64,000 nucleotides of DNA from Leuctra nigra (GCA_934045905.1 OW203768.1:20226770-20290769); one strand, 5' to 3'; numbered from the stretch's first letter, positions 1-11,745 are shown. Numbers and translations are program-made. Notes: generated from the letters alone by a model not told the origin.

Positions 1-2101
1 TTTACTAATTTTAGTGCACTAAACATCTGGACCCTCATTTAATATCACAAACCACTAGTCCGGTTATTTGAAGTCCCGGTCATAGCTATATCAATAACAT
101 TGCGGGACTAGCCTTGGACTAGGAGAACAATGCTTTTCCACCACTGAAGTCAAAGCCTAAATGGATATTAGGTAAGCCCCCTGTAGGACAAAGTAAATCT
201 AATAAACCATTACAAGCTATGACATTATTTTCATTGAACTGTTCTGAATACGCGTACAAAGCCTTATTTTGTTAACAATTACATTGGTAAAAGATATTGA
301 TAAAATCGATTAAAAAACTCTTCAAGGTTTAACTCACTACCCAGCCGTCTTAAAAATATAAGTTTTTACTCTTGTATGATGAAAAGTGTAATTGACGTAA
401 TTTATGGGTCTTTTGCACTCTGCCACAACGGAACAAAGCCAAAAATAGATAATTTTAGATCATTGCGGCTCATTAGATAACGACTCTTTATCTATAGAAC
501 TTGTAAAATTTAGAAGACAATCGGACAAGCAGATATTACAAATATAGGGGCCTTTAAGTACCTGCAGAAACTTATATATAGCTAAGTAGGTACTTCACTC
601 TTTAACACCACTAAAATAAAAAATAAGGTTCTATATACGTTATAAATGAACTGACTTGATATTTTAATCGCTGTATATCGATCTTAAATCGTTAATAATT
701 CTTATAACAACAATATAACGTTGAATTGCAACAGTCTCTTATGTTGTAATGTTTAGTCAAGAATATAATCGGTACGATCAAGCTAAATGTGCTCCGCCTA
801 AAATAATGTGTTTTATTGTGTTTGTAAGTTTAAAGATTGTTGGTCGATTATTGATGGATCGATTAGGAAACAAAAGAATCATCGTGTTTGTAACGCAGAA
901 GGTCATTTTGCAAATTAAGTCATGATTTTGGCATTTCACTGCGTAATTTAATTTTGCCGTAGATAAATAGAATCTCGCTTGAACTTGACACTTTTTGTAC
1001 TTTTGTAATATTGACAATTTACCTTTCTGGAATTGGGAGGGGTGAGTAAGCCCCCCCTGGGATGGAATCTAGAGTTTAAAATACATTAGTCAGATTTAAA
1101 TTTTTGAATAATTTTCTTATAATTAATTTACATTTTTAGCTGAATACAGTGAAATTAGGTACAGGTTCTTTTTCGCCATAAACTAAAGTTTCCAAATCAC
1201 ATTTCTCTGTCTCAGAGGTAGAAGGTCAGAAGTCCATTTTCTCATTTCTAGTTGCACACTTTGGAATGATGTAATCAAGCTCTATCAATTGTCATTTGAC
1301 TAATTGTCAACAAAATGAACATTGAAGTACATTGAAGTATTTTCATACACAATCTCCATTACAAATATGTCTGGATGAAGGAAGAATCATACTGGTTAGC
1401 TCAGTTCAAGGATCATTGAAATGGACTTCCGTCCTTCTACCTCTGAAGTAATGAATAAGTGATCTGTATACCATGGCCGAAGTAGAAAACATTATTTCAA
1501 ATCAAACTGTATGTGTTGGGCTTAAATTCAAAGGGTAGGGGGCGATTTCTACCTTATCAAGTTCCAACCCTTGATTTCAAGGAATCATGAAAGAGAATTT
1601 AGACGATTAAATGTTTGCGTTGAAATTAACAATTGGTTGAAGTATTTCAAGACTTGAAGGAAAATAGGACATGTTCTAATTAAAAAGGTTGATGGATGTC
1701 CTGAATGCAAGACTGATGTTTTCATTTAGACGATCCAAGTCTTGAATTCAACCCTCTTGAAAGGGTTGAATTCAAGGAAACTTGAATCGTGTAATTCAGC
1801 CTTCTACTTCAACATTGTCTGCAGAATGTTTGACCCCCCCCCCCCCCCCCCCCTCCCCTGGGCAAGATCCTAACGGCTCCCACGTTCAAGCCAGTCTGGT
1901 CATAATGACGGCATAACACTGTGTTTTGCATCTTATGTAATTTATTAAACAAGATCTATGCAGTGAAAGAACAAACTAATTAATATCAAAACAAGTATGT
2001 TTTCAAGCATGATAACGTAATAAATTCGTTTCTTTACACGATATTTTACCGTCTTTCAGCGGGAAAGAATTTCGCTTGGTAATAGTAAATCATTGAAATA
2101 A
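1..2101. other. Gene-free AT-rich stretch
   Basis: I see no gene here. Open frames are short and AT-driven, and none resembles a known protein. The stretch holds one MITE (1211-1446) and a poly-C run at about 1834-1858. The segment from about 1600 to 1800 has repeated CTTGAA/TTCAAG words and looks like decayed repeat DNA. Confidence 0.6.
1211..1446. mobile_element. MITE, CTCAGAGGTAGAAGG family, copy 1
   Basis: Terminal inverted repeats of about 27 bp are visible: CTCAGAGGTAGAAGG then AGAAGTCCATTT on the left, and AAATGGACTTC then CCTTCTACCTCTGA on the right. There is no coding capacity. Other copies of the family lie at 16321-16527, 26574-26768 and 35866-36281. I could not fix a target duplication, so the superfamily is open. 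Confidence 0.75.
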
Positions 2102-3022
2102 CTAGGAAAACGCTCTGAGTAACGCGTTGATGAGCGAGCACGGATACGCGCAACACCTCGAACCAAAATTCTGTCGATCAAAAATGTCAATAAAAGCCAA
2201 TAATTCTAAAATTTCGTCGCAGACTTGTATAAAAATCTAAAAAAAAAATCCTAAAATATTGGTCCAAATAACCACGCAATGCTTTAAGTTGATCGATTGA
2301 ACCTTTATGATTGAACAGCTCCTTGTTAATTTTCAAAAATCACAGGATCTACTTCAAAAAATACACCTGGGACCACTCATATGATATAAGTAAGTCTACA
2401 CAATATCAGATTGACTGTTGAACGGTCATTATCAGTTTCATATGCGTTTGAAAGTTTCTGCTCTAACTACCTTGCCTTGAACTGAAAAGTCGAAGTCGCC
2501 GTGAATTTGACAGCCAACAATTTCCGTAAAATGTCAATAACTTTTGGATTTAAACATAGATTAGTATGTAAATTGTCAAAAATATAGACAATGTTGGTCC
2601 CAACACTCATGCGAAGTTTTAAGTTGGTCAGTCAACCGGTTCGAGTTTAAATTACAAAAATCACCGGAAAAATGGTTTCAAATTTGAACCAATGGGAGGA
2701 TTGGACTGAAATTTATTATGATTGGGTACAATGTTGGTTGCAATGAGTTTGCTAAATTTCAAATTGATTGGACCAACCAATCGAAAGATAATTTTTTTTA
2801 AATTTGAACCAATCAGGGGATTTCAAAAAAATTAGGGTCTGCAAATCTCATATTTGGTCTGGACATGTGTGCAAAATTTCAGCTCGATCAAATAAACGGT
2901 GCGATCTGTATACGAGCAGACGACAGACAAAAAAAACAAAACATTAACAAATAAAAAACAAAACAAAAACAGAGGTCCGTGCTAAAAGAGCCAAAGGGAG
3001 ACGCTCGCTTCGCTCGCTCAAC
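2102..3022 (-). mobile_element. Dispersed repeat family 2 (CTAG-ended, Helitron-like), intact copy
   Basis: A non-coding repeat of about 0.92 kb. Read on the minus strand it starts TTGAGCGAGCGAAGCGAGCG and ends GAGCGTTTTCCTAG followed by host T. The sequence CGCTCATCAACGCG ... GAGCG just before CTAG could form the short 3' hairpin expected of Helitrons. A second copy at 28994-33115 is interrupted by another element; partial copies lie near 19840, 44039, 48525 and 49625. This copy supplies the empty site (between 2505 and 2506) that shows where the element at 29485-32742 inserted. Calling it a Helitron is inference; no Rep/helicase gene is present. Confidence 0.6.
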
Positions 3023-3044
3023 AACATTTTGTCTGACGTTCAGA

Positions 3045-3110
3045 CTGTTGGCTCAGTTGGTAGAGCACTCGCCCGGTAGTGACGCGACTTGCATTTGAGT
3101 CACTTCATCA
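3045..3110 (+). repeat. tRNA-like SINE head fragment
   Basis: GGCTCAGTTGGTAGAGCAC matches a tRNA D-arm/A-box (GCTC-AGTTGGTA-GAGC) and is followed by CTCGCCCGG, as in the sequence at 11670. The 3' half is degenerate (a TTTGAGTC remnant rather than a proper B-box), so this is a retroposed relic and not a working tRNA gene. Confidence 0.45.
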
Positions 3111-3248
3111 CACTTTAACTATGATAGACGTTCCCATAAAGCCAAGTGTACTACAACATATTGAATTTATGTCCACTTCATTTGTCTTTCTGGTCAAAAA
3201 TAAGCTATACCTACTTTCCCGACTCTACAATTTCATAATTTTTACAAT

Positions 3249-3540
3249 GTTAGGGAACAGGTTGGGTGAGTGGTAACGCTCTGGACTTGTATTCCGGGGG
3301 CCCGGGTTCGATTCCCGCGGCCGTCCTTCCTGACTAGGGGTTTTTCGTGGTTTTCCCTCAGTCAACAGGCAAATGCTGGGAAGGTACCCTTCTAATAGGC
3401 CACGCCCGCCTCCTTCCCACCTACCATCCTTGCATACTCTTCACCATCATCTCCCAATCATCATCATCATCATCATTCATCCGTCGCCATTAGCCTCGCT
3501 GCAGAACAGTGCGACGTTAAGCCCCAGACAAAAAAAAATA
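3249..3540 (+). mobile_element. tRNA-derived SINE, near full length
   Basis: It starts with a tRNA-like head: A-box region GTGAGTGGTAACGCTCTGG (3266-3284) and B-box GGTTCGATTCC (3305-3315). The body has CTTCCTGACTAGG and TTCCCTCAGTC, then a CAT-rich stretch (3459-3478), and ends CGTTAAGCCCCAGAC plus an A-tail. About 290 bp. At least seven other pieces of the same SINE occur in this window (4241, 7453/8606, 11283, 28723, 39205, 46414, 48604). The CAT-rich tail seems to seed microsatellites, as at 46563-46790. Confidence 0.85.
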
Positions 3541-3584
3541 TTATAATGTTTGATTTTAATGAATTTATCTTATTTTGTTTTCAA

Positions 3585-4165
3585 TTTGTTTTGATGTCGT
3601 TGAGAGTTGTATGTGCTGAGAGTTGCTGCTGCAAGAGCGAGCGATTTTGCCATTTATTGCAGGATACGATTGGATACGATTTGACATAAAATGGATTGAC
3701 GAAATGATCTGAAATTTTATTCATGATTAAATAAAATACAAAATTAGGGTTATCACTTGGTATATTTTTATGTTTTTGCTTCGTTAATTAGTAACAATTA
3801 GTTGATTATTGGTGAAAAATGGTATAATTTCTTGTCTCCCTGGGTGCCGTATGAAATTTAATTTTAAAAGTGTGCCAAGGGATAACCCTAAGTTTGTCTT
3901 TCATCTAATCATGATTAAAATTTGTGATCAATTGGTTAACGGGTTTAGTCTCCAGTCGTATCGGAAATGTCATAGTTTTTGATCGGTTTTGTTGAATAAC
4001 CAGCGCCTAATTAACAATGCACGAAGCAAAAATTTAAAAGTACTACTAATGTACAATCAGACTGATCATGTGAACATCCTATCAAAGTAACACCCACTTA
4101 TAAAACAATTTTTCTCTCTCAATTTTCTAAAACGGCCGAGCGCAATTGTATCACCTAAATATTGT
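3585..4165 (+). mobile_element. Decayed copy of the TTAA-flanked repeat family
   Basis: The region matches 36307-36784 and, in reverse, 20364-20885. Shared parts include GCGATTTTGCC near the left end, the segment encoding NNARSKN and NQTDHVNILSK, and AAAACGGCCGAGCGC near the right end. Its ends are more diverged than in the other copies and an in-frame TAA breaks the short frame. It is non-coding as far as I can tell. Confidence 0.6.
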
Positions 4166-4240
4166 TCTTAATTTCACCTAGTCTCTAGTGAACAAACATT
4201 TCCCTAAATAAAATCAATCCTCAAAAATCAACCCAGTTCT

Positions 4241-4476
4241 TTTAACGTCGCACTGTTCTGCAACGAGGCTAATGGCGCCGGATGAATTTCACGAGGATGA
4301 CTTAGAGATAATGATGAATAATAAGTATAAGAGGTGGACGGTGAGAAGGAGACTGTCGTGGCCTAATTCTGCAGTTGCCAAGCGAGAAAGTCATGAAAAT
4401 CCTCAGCCAGGAAGATCGACTGTGAGAATCGAACCTAGAATGCAAGTCCAGAGCGTTGCTACCCGAGCCAACTTGC
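4241..4476 (-). mobile_element. SINE copy, minus strand
   Basis: Reverse complement of the SINE at 3249-3540: it begins with the tail-side sequence AACGTCGCACTGTTCTGC and ends in the head region (GAATCGAACC, then GTCCAGAGCGTTG). The open frame over it is accidental. Confidence 0.75.
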
Positions 4477-4520
4477 TCCGTTTGAAAATGGAAAGAGACC
4501 GTATATGTGAAGAGCCATAG

Positions 4521-6168
4521 CGTTTCAATACTCCCGTTTTTACTGCTGTAGGTTCAATAAAATAACAATATACAGATGTTATAAGAGTCTTTCTTTCTCT
4601 AAGGTCAGAAACCAGAGTTTGTTACAACTAAATTTTAATATATAAACTGAATCTGAATGCGATTTAATTGGAATTGACACAAACTCCCACAGAGAACGTC
4701 ATTTTGCTTGCAGACAATCCAGCTTGTCTCGGTTGTCTTGAAGTTCGTGGAGGACAGCGCTCTTTCGCGAAGCGGTAATATCAGGAACTAACTGCTCTGG
4801 AGAAACATTCTCAATCAGACATATTGCGCCATCTGTCAGCTAATTACGGAACTACGTCAATAAAATACTTTTTAGGACAATTCACTCTGCATACGTCAAT
4901 GAATTCACGAGTTGTTTTTCTTCACTACTATTTATAATTTATTTATATTGAATTTTGTATTATTGATTATCTCCATTTTATTACAGTCACAACATTTACC
5001 AATCTTCCATTATTAGTATTAAAAAGCACATTTTGCATTTCACATAATGAGATTTGCAATTTATCAGATTATAATATATTGGTATTCAACATTAATTATT
5101 ATTGTAATAAACATTAGGTCACAACAATTAATCTCTTAAATACCGTTAATACCTTTTAAATAACTCTTAAATCTCGTAAGAATTTGAAATAGGTATTAAA
5201 AAATTATCTAAAAATTGAATTAACATTTTAACATTTATGTTCAATTTGAGTCCTTTCAAAAGTTCCCAAATGAGGAGCGCTCTCCAAAGAACGTGAACTT
5301 CCATCCCTTACACTGGGTCGAAGATGGTTGAAATTTGAAACGAGTTTTCTTACGAGTTTGGCAGGAATAATTTAACATCTGTAATCACATCCATTTTCCA
5401 AATACGCGTCTATGCTTATAGTATTTTACCCTTATTGCCATTATACTACAAGGTTGACGTTATACCTCTATAAGATAGTTATGGCAAGAAAGTGTAAGCA
5501 ATGACAGTATCTTTAGCCAAACATATTGCGACTTGTGCAAATTGCATCCATTATAGAAGTCACGATAGAAACTTGATGACCATCGATAGACCATCTTTCC
5601 ACTTATCTTTTCAGCACTTTACAATATTTTTGAAAGTATCCCTATAAAAAAGTAAATTATCATAAAGTGGTCAGTACTTTACGACCCCATAATGCACCTA
5701 TATTCGTGCATCAAGACATTTGCACTGTCTGATCATAGATACTAACTGATAACCAGAACCAGATAACCAGATAACCTGATAACCTGTTAACCAGATATGC
5801 AAATTACCACCTATCACTTGTCAGTTGATTGTCAAAATACATGGAATAAAGTATGCAATCTTGAATCAAAATCATATAAAATTGTTCGTCAAACATCTTG
5901 GACCGTTAGTTTTCATTTGTTGTATATAATTGGTCTTGAAACAGGTTCTGTGTCCTTGAAGTAAAAAAGCAAATTTGTTTATTACTGCACCATTGTCACT
6001 GTGTCAAATATATAATAGCCCTGCATGAAATATAAGTAGTTAACATTACTGCTGTTGCTGTCCAGAAAATCGTTTGCTTATTAGTACAAATCCAGCTGAC
6101 TAAATGCTGCCTACAAAATAAGCAGGGAGTGATCATTTTATATTTAGCTCTGTTTTCAATGGCAAGGA
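4521..6168. other. Gene-free AT-rich stretch
   Basis: No gene seen. A short imperfect tandem of AACCAGATAACCTGAT-like words sits at about 5745-5800. The rest is unique-looking AT-rich sequence. Confidence 0.55.
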
Positions 6169-6176
6169 AGTATGTT

Positions 6177-7067
6177 CAGTGTTGAATCCAGACATTTTTC
6201 TCGGGAGGGGCACTTGAATAGTTGGGGGTGGCATATTTTTGGGGTACTTTTTGGATGTTGGTGTTTCGGGGGGGGGGGGGTAGAGTTAATTTATGAATAT
6301 GCTTGTAGTTGTACAAAGCACAAAGCAATTATTATACGTAATATATTTTGAAAAGTCACAGTGGAAAACAGGGGGTTCGGGGGCATAGCCCCCGAGAAAA
6401 TTTTTGATCAAGGTCATTCGTTTAGGTACAATTTTGAATCACAGTGTATAGCTATTTTGGGGAATTATAAATTGCAAAATATCAAAAAAAAAATGTTCTA
6501 AGAGATTTAAGAATAGGTAAATTTATTGAACTTATCAGGATATACATGTCCGGGGTGCATAGCCCCGGAAATGTTTTGGAATTTTAACTCATTTCTAACC
6601 GTTTTGGAAGGTTTTAGACATGATCCGTCTATTTTTACGTGTTTTTTTCACATATTATTTTGAAAGTATTTTGAATTCATAGTTTGCTCGAGGTTCTTTT
6701 GTTTTACATCAACAATGTAAAAAAGTATATTTTCGGCCATTTTGGTGTACAGTTGTCAAGTTGATTTAAACTAATTATTATCAATTAGTTAAAGATAGTT
6801 TGTAAATGAGGTGGTTTTATACATATAATAAATTCTTCTGCAGCCTAAAATTGCACAGGTAACCATAAATACTATAAAATAAATACTGAAAAACAGATTG
6901 ACAATCATTCTGACATGTTACACCAAGATGGCCGCGCAACAATGAGATGATGTCACAAGCAAACTATGAATAGGTATTTGTGCCGGGGGTGGGGGGGGGG
7001 GCACATGCATACCTCTGCCCCCCCCCCCCCCCCCCCCCCCCCCGAGGTATGCCTGGTTTCAACACTG
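6177..7067. mobile_element. Non-autonomous hAT-type transposon
   Basis: Terminal inverted repeats CAGTGTTGAATCCAGACAT on the left and GCCTGGTTTCAACACTG on the right are flanked by an exact 8-bp duplication, AGTATGTT (6169-6176 and 7068-7075). An 8-bp duplication with CA-starting termini is the hAT hallmark. There is no transposase frame. Long G or C runs sit close to both ends (about 6270 and 7021-7043), and internal words such as GGGGCATAGCCCC recur in the small hAT at 17151-17450. Confidence 0.85.
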
Positions 7068-7075
7068 AGTATGTT

Positions 7076-7452
7076 GATGATGATAATGATGATATGGAAA
7101 TAACTGATAAAGGAGAATTTCGCCATTAAGAGTAAAGGAAGATTCTATACTAAGTATGCTGCAAAACGTATAAAAAGGATGAAGGAATGTAAAAGTTAGA
7201 ATGGTTTAAAGTGTATGGGGGAGATGATCAAAATTTGAATTTTTCAGGACCTGTTACTCTGAAAGTACTCAATAAATTGACACCCCCAAAAAAATAAGTC
7301 TTTGGGCGGGCTATATTACAAACTGATATGATTTTTGATATCTATTTAATTATGCTTATTATTCAGAAAGTATTAATGAATCAGCTTGAGGCCATTGATA
7401 TTTATATTTCTCACTAAACATTAATTTGCTAATGTATGGATATTATCATGAC
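7076..7452. other. Gene-free stretch
   Basis: AT-rich sequence between the hAT element and a SINE. I see no gene or clear repeat in it. Confidence 0.5.
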
Positions 7453-7498
7453 TCACATGAGGAAGGACGGTGGGAAGTAGACGGTCGTGGCCTATTGG

Positions 7499-8596
7499 CA
7501 GTGTTGTGACTTATCTAGATAAAATTATCTAGATAATTATCTATAGATAATTATTTTTATCTATATCTTATCTAGATAATTAAAAAATTAGTTATCTTTA
7601 TCTTTATCTAGATTAAAATATTGTTATCTATTGGCAATTATCTAAAAAATATTAAATTAAAAATGTATTTGTGTGTGTTTAAACATGCACAAACCTCAAA
7701 TGTCAGATGATATGAAAAAGGAAAATTATCTTCATTTAGTCACATTAGTTGGCTTGTTTTGACGGCCCCATTTTTAAAAAACTTGAGTTCCAAATTTAGG
7801 ATTCGAAAAAAATTGGGGAACAGTAGTATTTAGTAAAAAAATTTATCTATTATCTATAACAATTATCTAGATAATTATTTTTTATATTTAAGAGTACAAC
7901 AGGCTAACACATTTTACCAGTTAGTCAGGAAACTTCTTTGGAATGAGCAGTTCCCCCAGAAATGCAAGATACTCCTTTTCAAAAGCTATTTCCTGCCAAT
8001 ACTCACCTACGGTTCCGTAACGTGGGCGATTGGAGGAAAGGAGGAGAGCCAGGTGCAGGCAGCAGAAATGAAGTTTTTACGAAGCATACAAGGAGTAACT
8101 AAGATGGACAAGATCAGGAGTGAAAAGATTAGAGGAGACTTGAAGGTAGAGAGGTTGGCATTTAAAATGGGGAGAGAGCGGCTACGGTGGTTTGGCCACA
8201 TGAAGAGAATGCAGAGGGAGAGAATACCGCGTCGGGAGTTCGAAGCTGCGAGAAGTGATAAAAGGAGAGTGGGAAGACCGAGGGAAAAGTGGAGAGAGCT
8301 GGTAGCAGAAGATGAACAAGAGAGACTAGAGAAGTGGGAAGAAGTGGAAGAAGGAAGGTGGTGGGAAGACAGGAAGAAGTGGAAAGAACTGGTAGAGAAG
8401 AAAAACGAAGAGGAAGAGCCAAGCCTGGCCAGCTAGCTTAGGAGTCCGGGCCCTAGTAAATGGTGGCCTCGCCACCACCCGACCCAACTCTTGGAACCGG
8501 GAGAAAGATTATTATCTATTATCTAGATGATTTCTTTATCTAGATAAAAATAAAATAATCTAATCACACAAAATCACAATCTAATCACAATCTAAT
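7499..8596 (+). mobile_element. 1.1-kb retroposed insertion with LINE 3' part and TATCTAGATAA clusters
   Basis: It is flanked by a 9-bp direct repeat (GCCTATTGG; possibly 8 bp). It contains three clusters of TATCTAGATAA-like words (7511-7640, 7843-7888, 8511-8560), a LINE reverse-transcriptase C-terminal fragment (7891-8436), and ends in a simple AATCACAATCT-type tail. The tail and target duplication fit target-primed retroposition of a 5'-truncated LINE. The TATCTAGATAA clusters are unexplained and may be an older repeat that the LINE copied or landed in. Confidence 0.6.
7891..8436 (+). pseudogene. LINE reverse transcriptase, C-terminal fragment
   Basis: An open frame of about 180 codons without its own start at the 5' edge. 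It reads through RVQQANTFYQLVRK, then LPILTYGSVTW, then EMKFLRSIQGVTKMDKIRS, LRWFGHMKRM, RIPRR and GRPREKW. The TYGS-TW, EMK-LR and WFGH-RM ... RPR-KW patterns are typical of the region after the reverse-transcriptase catalytic core in insect non-LTR retrotransposons. The catalytic YxDD box and the endonuclease are absent, so this is a 5'-truncated remnant. It ends in an acidic/basic tail rich in E, K and W and a stop at 8434-8436. A related, frameshifted fragment lies at 17540-17825 on the other strand. Confidence 0.8.
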
Positions 8597-8750
8597 GCCT
8601 ATTGGTAGGGATTCTTCCCAGCAGTTGCTATCGTCTGAGGGAAACTGGTCATGAAGACTCCTCAGTCACGAGGACGGACTGAGGGAATCGATCCCGGGAA
8701 CTCGGAGTGTAAGTCCAGAGCAACTTCACATGTCAACTTGCTACGTGGCT

Positions 8751-9110
8751 TTGTTTTTATTTGCATTCAAAAACTGTAACTTTCACCGTAGGTAGTTAAT
8801 AACTTTATTTGCCTCTACACCTGCTAAAAATTTGCACATTAATTTCTAGGCAATAACAATTTTACGTGAGCCACCACACTCAACTCAATTCTTAAATTTT
8901 AACATTTTATACAGTAATTCACCATTCAATCACGTGTTTCCTTTTCCTCTTCCCTATTTTCCAGCAACGCACTCCATTTCTCATCATCTTCCCACCAGCT
9001 TCTCATAGTTTTACACTCTTCTTACCTTCAAATCACCACGTATCTGTTCCACGGTCCACCCAATCTGTCTCTTGCCCCATTAACACGGTAAAATTACCTG
9101 TAAAATCAAT
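8751..9110. other. Gene-free stretch
   Basis: AT-rich sequence between the split SINE and Helitron-like copy A. No gene or clear repeat seen. Confidence 0.5.
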
Positions 9111-10963
9111 CCCCATAAAAAACACTTCGTGTAAAAATACCAGCCAAGTCTCTTCAATTAAAAAAAAATATGAAATCTAAAAATTCTGCACTGAAAAGTA
9201 GTGATATCAAAAAATTAGCCAAGTCAAAACTTTATTTGAAAATCAAAAAATACTTGGCGCATCGTGTACTTAAATAGCTTGGAAGTATAAGCCAATTATA
9301 AATTATACATGAAATATACATATACATAGTATACCTATAATGCCCTAAAAAAAACGATGCGCCAAGTATTTTTTGATTTTCAAATAAAGTTTTGACTTGG
9401 CTAATTTTTTGATATCACTACTTTTCAGTGCAGAATTTTTAGATTTCATATTTTTTTTTAGTTGAAGAGACTTGGCTGGTATTTTTACACGAAGTGTTTT
9501 TTATGGGGATATCACTCCTTTTTTTAGTTTATTCTAACAACTTGTGACACATATGAAATGAACAATTACTAAATTCTTTTAAAAAATCATCACCCTTTAC
9601 AATTTCGTTACCACTAATGAATAGCAGCGTATGGTCCTAAATAATTGCTTTAAATGATCTTTCACGAAGAATAGCAAAGGTTTCATTCCAATCAGTCAAC
9701 CCAGTTCCGAGATATGGAAACACTTCGGTTTTCAAAATGGCTGCTGAACTTTCTGCAATGCCACATAGAATTTATTTCTATAAATGATGTGTATCATTTT
9801 AAGCTTTCTGAATATGTATTTATTGTATAGGAGGGAATTATAATAATTTATACATTTGAATGACGTCATTTCCGGTCTCATAAATAGGAAAATTCTATTT
9901 GTACTGTTCATATTCCATAGAGATGGCCATCCGAATCGTTTGGCGCTAGTTTCATACCGATTTGTCTACCAGTTTTTGAGATATGACGTTACTTCCGGTT
10001 TAAAAATGGCGGCTGAAATCTCTGACCCCTTGAAGTATATTTGAAACATGATTATAATTTTATAAGCTGTCTCAAATAGTATATTTATTGCATCAAAATA
10101 AAAATTTGTAAGATTATTAAAATGTGTGACGTCATTTCCGGTTTAGGTATGAGAAACTGCAAATATTATTGATGATAATACATAAAGTTGACCGTCTAAA
10201 TTGTTTTGCGCTGGTTTCGTTGAAATCTATTTAGCCGTTATTGAGATATGATGTCACTTCCGGTTTCAAAATGGCGGCTTCCGGTTAGTTTTATAACAAG
10301 TCACATGAGAGGTCAAAAGTACATACGTTACATAAATATCAAAATAATCGGATCAATCTTTGTTGCCAAAAAGCCAATCGATGTATTTCAAATTTCATTA
10401 CGTCATTTCCGGTTTCTTTAACATAATGTTTAGTCTTTTGCTACTTATCATGCATATAGATGACCGTCTGGATCGTTTAGCGCAATTTTCGTTCCAATCG
10501 GTCCAGCCGTTGACGAGATATGACGTCACTTCCGGTTTCAAAATGGCGGCATAAAACCAGTTATAGCAAAAGGCACCTCAGACGCCAAAAGTGCATATGT
10601 GGTAAAAATTTTAAATCAATCGGTTCAGCCGTTTATGCTGTGGCCTGTTTACCATATTTTAGCTCCACCCTACTACTACTACTGAGATTATTATGAAAAC
10701 CGCCCTAAAACACTGTTTTCACGGCCCTCTAGCGCGCAAAGGGCGTAACCTATTGTTCCCAAATTTGGTATATGTTGTAGGGTGGGCCATAGCTCGAAAT
10801 TAAGATATATCGCAACAATGTGAGATTTTCCAATTTTAAGATCCAGTAGGCCGAAAATGCCACTTTGATGCTTACAGTAAAAGTGGGTTTGCTCCAGCCT
10901 TTTTAAATGAGTGTGTGCGCGCGCCGTACGACTTGGCTGGCGTGGAGCGACCGCTCCACTAGA
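9111..10963 (+). mobile_element. Helitron-like element, copy A (old)
   Basis: The oldest-looking copy of the family. The 5' end is a foldback (9111-9508) whose arms read CCCCATAAAAAACACTTCG and its complement. The middle holds six spaced ATGACGTCACTTCCGG-type motifs, several followed by AAAATGGCGGC. The 3' end is the hairpin GTGGAGCGACCGCTCCAC directly before TAGA, followed by T. Compared with copies B, C and D it is shorter and lacks the dense ~117-bp tandem array. There is no Rep/helicase gene, so it is non-autonomous. Confidence 0.75.
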
Positions 10964-11282
10964 TTAAAAAATCTTTTATAAAACATTTCATAAAACTTTT
11001 TATAAAATCTTTTACAGAAATAGAACGTGCTTTATAAATGATAAAAGATTTTACACACCCTTTTAAAGAACATTTAACCATCAAATTGTCTTGTTTACAC
11101 GGTAGAATTTCTTTGAAAAAAAGATTTTATAAAAGATTTGATAGGAATTTCGTCTATTTTTGATTTGCCTTGTCTTAAAAAAACGCGTATAGACGAAAAC
11201 AACAAAATGTGTTTTGTCCCAAAACGTATGAATTAAATAGGGTACGTGCAATAATATTCACCGGTAGTCTGACAGTTTTTCA
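10964..11282. other. AT-rich stretch with repeated TTTTATAAAA words
   Basis: Several copies of AAATCTTTTATAAAA and its complement sit next to the 3' end of Helitron-like copy A. No gene seen. Confidence 0.5.
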
Positions 11283-11552
11283 TCTGGGGCTTAACGTCGC
11301 ACTGTTTTGCAGCGAGGCTAATGGCGACGGATGAAAGATTATGATGATGATTGGGAGATGATGATGAATAGTAGGTAAGGATGGAAGGTGGGAAGGAGGC
11401 GGTCGAGGCCTATTAGTAGGGTACCTTCCCAACATTTGCCTGACGACTGAGGGAATACCACGAAAAAACCCCAGTCAGGAAGGACAGCCGCGGGAATCGA
11501 ACCCGGGCTCCGGAATACAAGTTCAGAGCGTAAACACTCAGCCATACTTGTT
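11283..11552 (-). mobile_element. tRNA-derived SINE, minus strand
   Basis: Near full-length reverse copy of the SINE at 3249-3540. It shows GGGGCTTAACGTCGCACTG at the tail side, a GATGATGAT stretch, and the B-box complement GGAATCGAACC at 11494-11504. The short minus-strand frames here are by-products. Confidence 0.85.
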
Positions 11553-11669
11553 CCGTGTGATAATCACCTTCATTCCAATCTCCTCGGAGATCTCTAACCC
11601 TCATCAGTGAGTTGTGTCCAAGTAGGGTTTATAATAATTACAAATCTCCTAGGTTGTGTCTTGTCCGAC

Positions 11670-11745
11670 CGGACGGGCAGCTCAGTTGGTAGAGCGCTCG
11701 CCCGGCATGTGATTGGTCACTGGTTCGAGCCCGGGTTCGACTGGA
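11670..11745 (+). repeat. tRNA-Ala-like SINE head
   Basis: GCAGCTCAGTTGGTAGAGCG gives a perfect D-arm/A-box, followed by CTCGCCCGGCATG, and GGTTCGAGCCC gives a B-box. The two boxes are at roughly tRNA spacing, so polymerase III could recognise it. The anticodon stem does not pair well (CTCGC against GTGA) and the acceptor stem does not close, so I do not call a tRNA gene. The order of arms is closest to tRNA-Ala. It is probably the head of a second SINE family; 3045-3110 is a relative. Confidence 0.5.

Larger units (their letters stand above)
7453..8750 (-). mobile_element. SINE copy split by a 1.1-kb insertion
   Basis: The SINE on the minus strand is interrupted: 7453-7498 holds the body (GGAAGGACGG ... 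GTCGTGGCCTATTGG) and 8597-8750 continues it (CCTATTGGTAGGG ... TTCCCAGCAG ... GGAATCGATCCCGGG). The repeated GCCTATTGG at 7490-7498 and 8597-8605 marks the target duplication of the inserted DNA. Confidence 0.75.

Noticed and set aside
1474..1816. Possible MITE with GAAGTAGAA ends
   Set aside because: The match between ends is only about nine bases and no flank duplication is visible.
3045..3110. Functional tRNA gene
   Set aside because: No B-box, acceptor or T-arm pairing; only the D-arm is preserved.
4272..4520. 82-codon open frame
   Set aside because: Lies on the antisense of a SINE copy; the same sequence is non-coding in the other copies.
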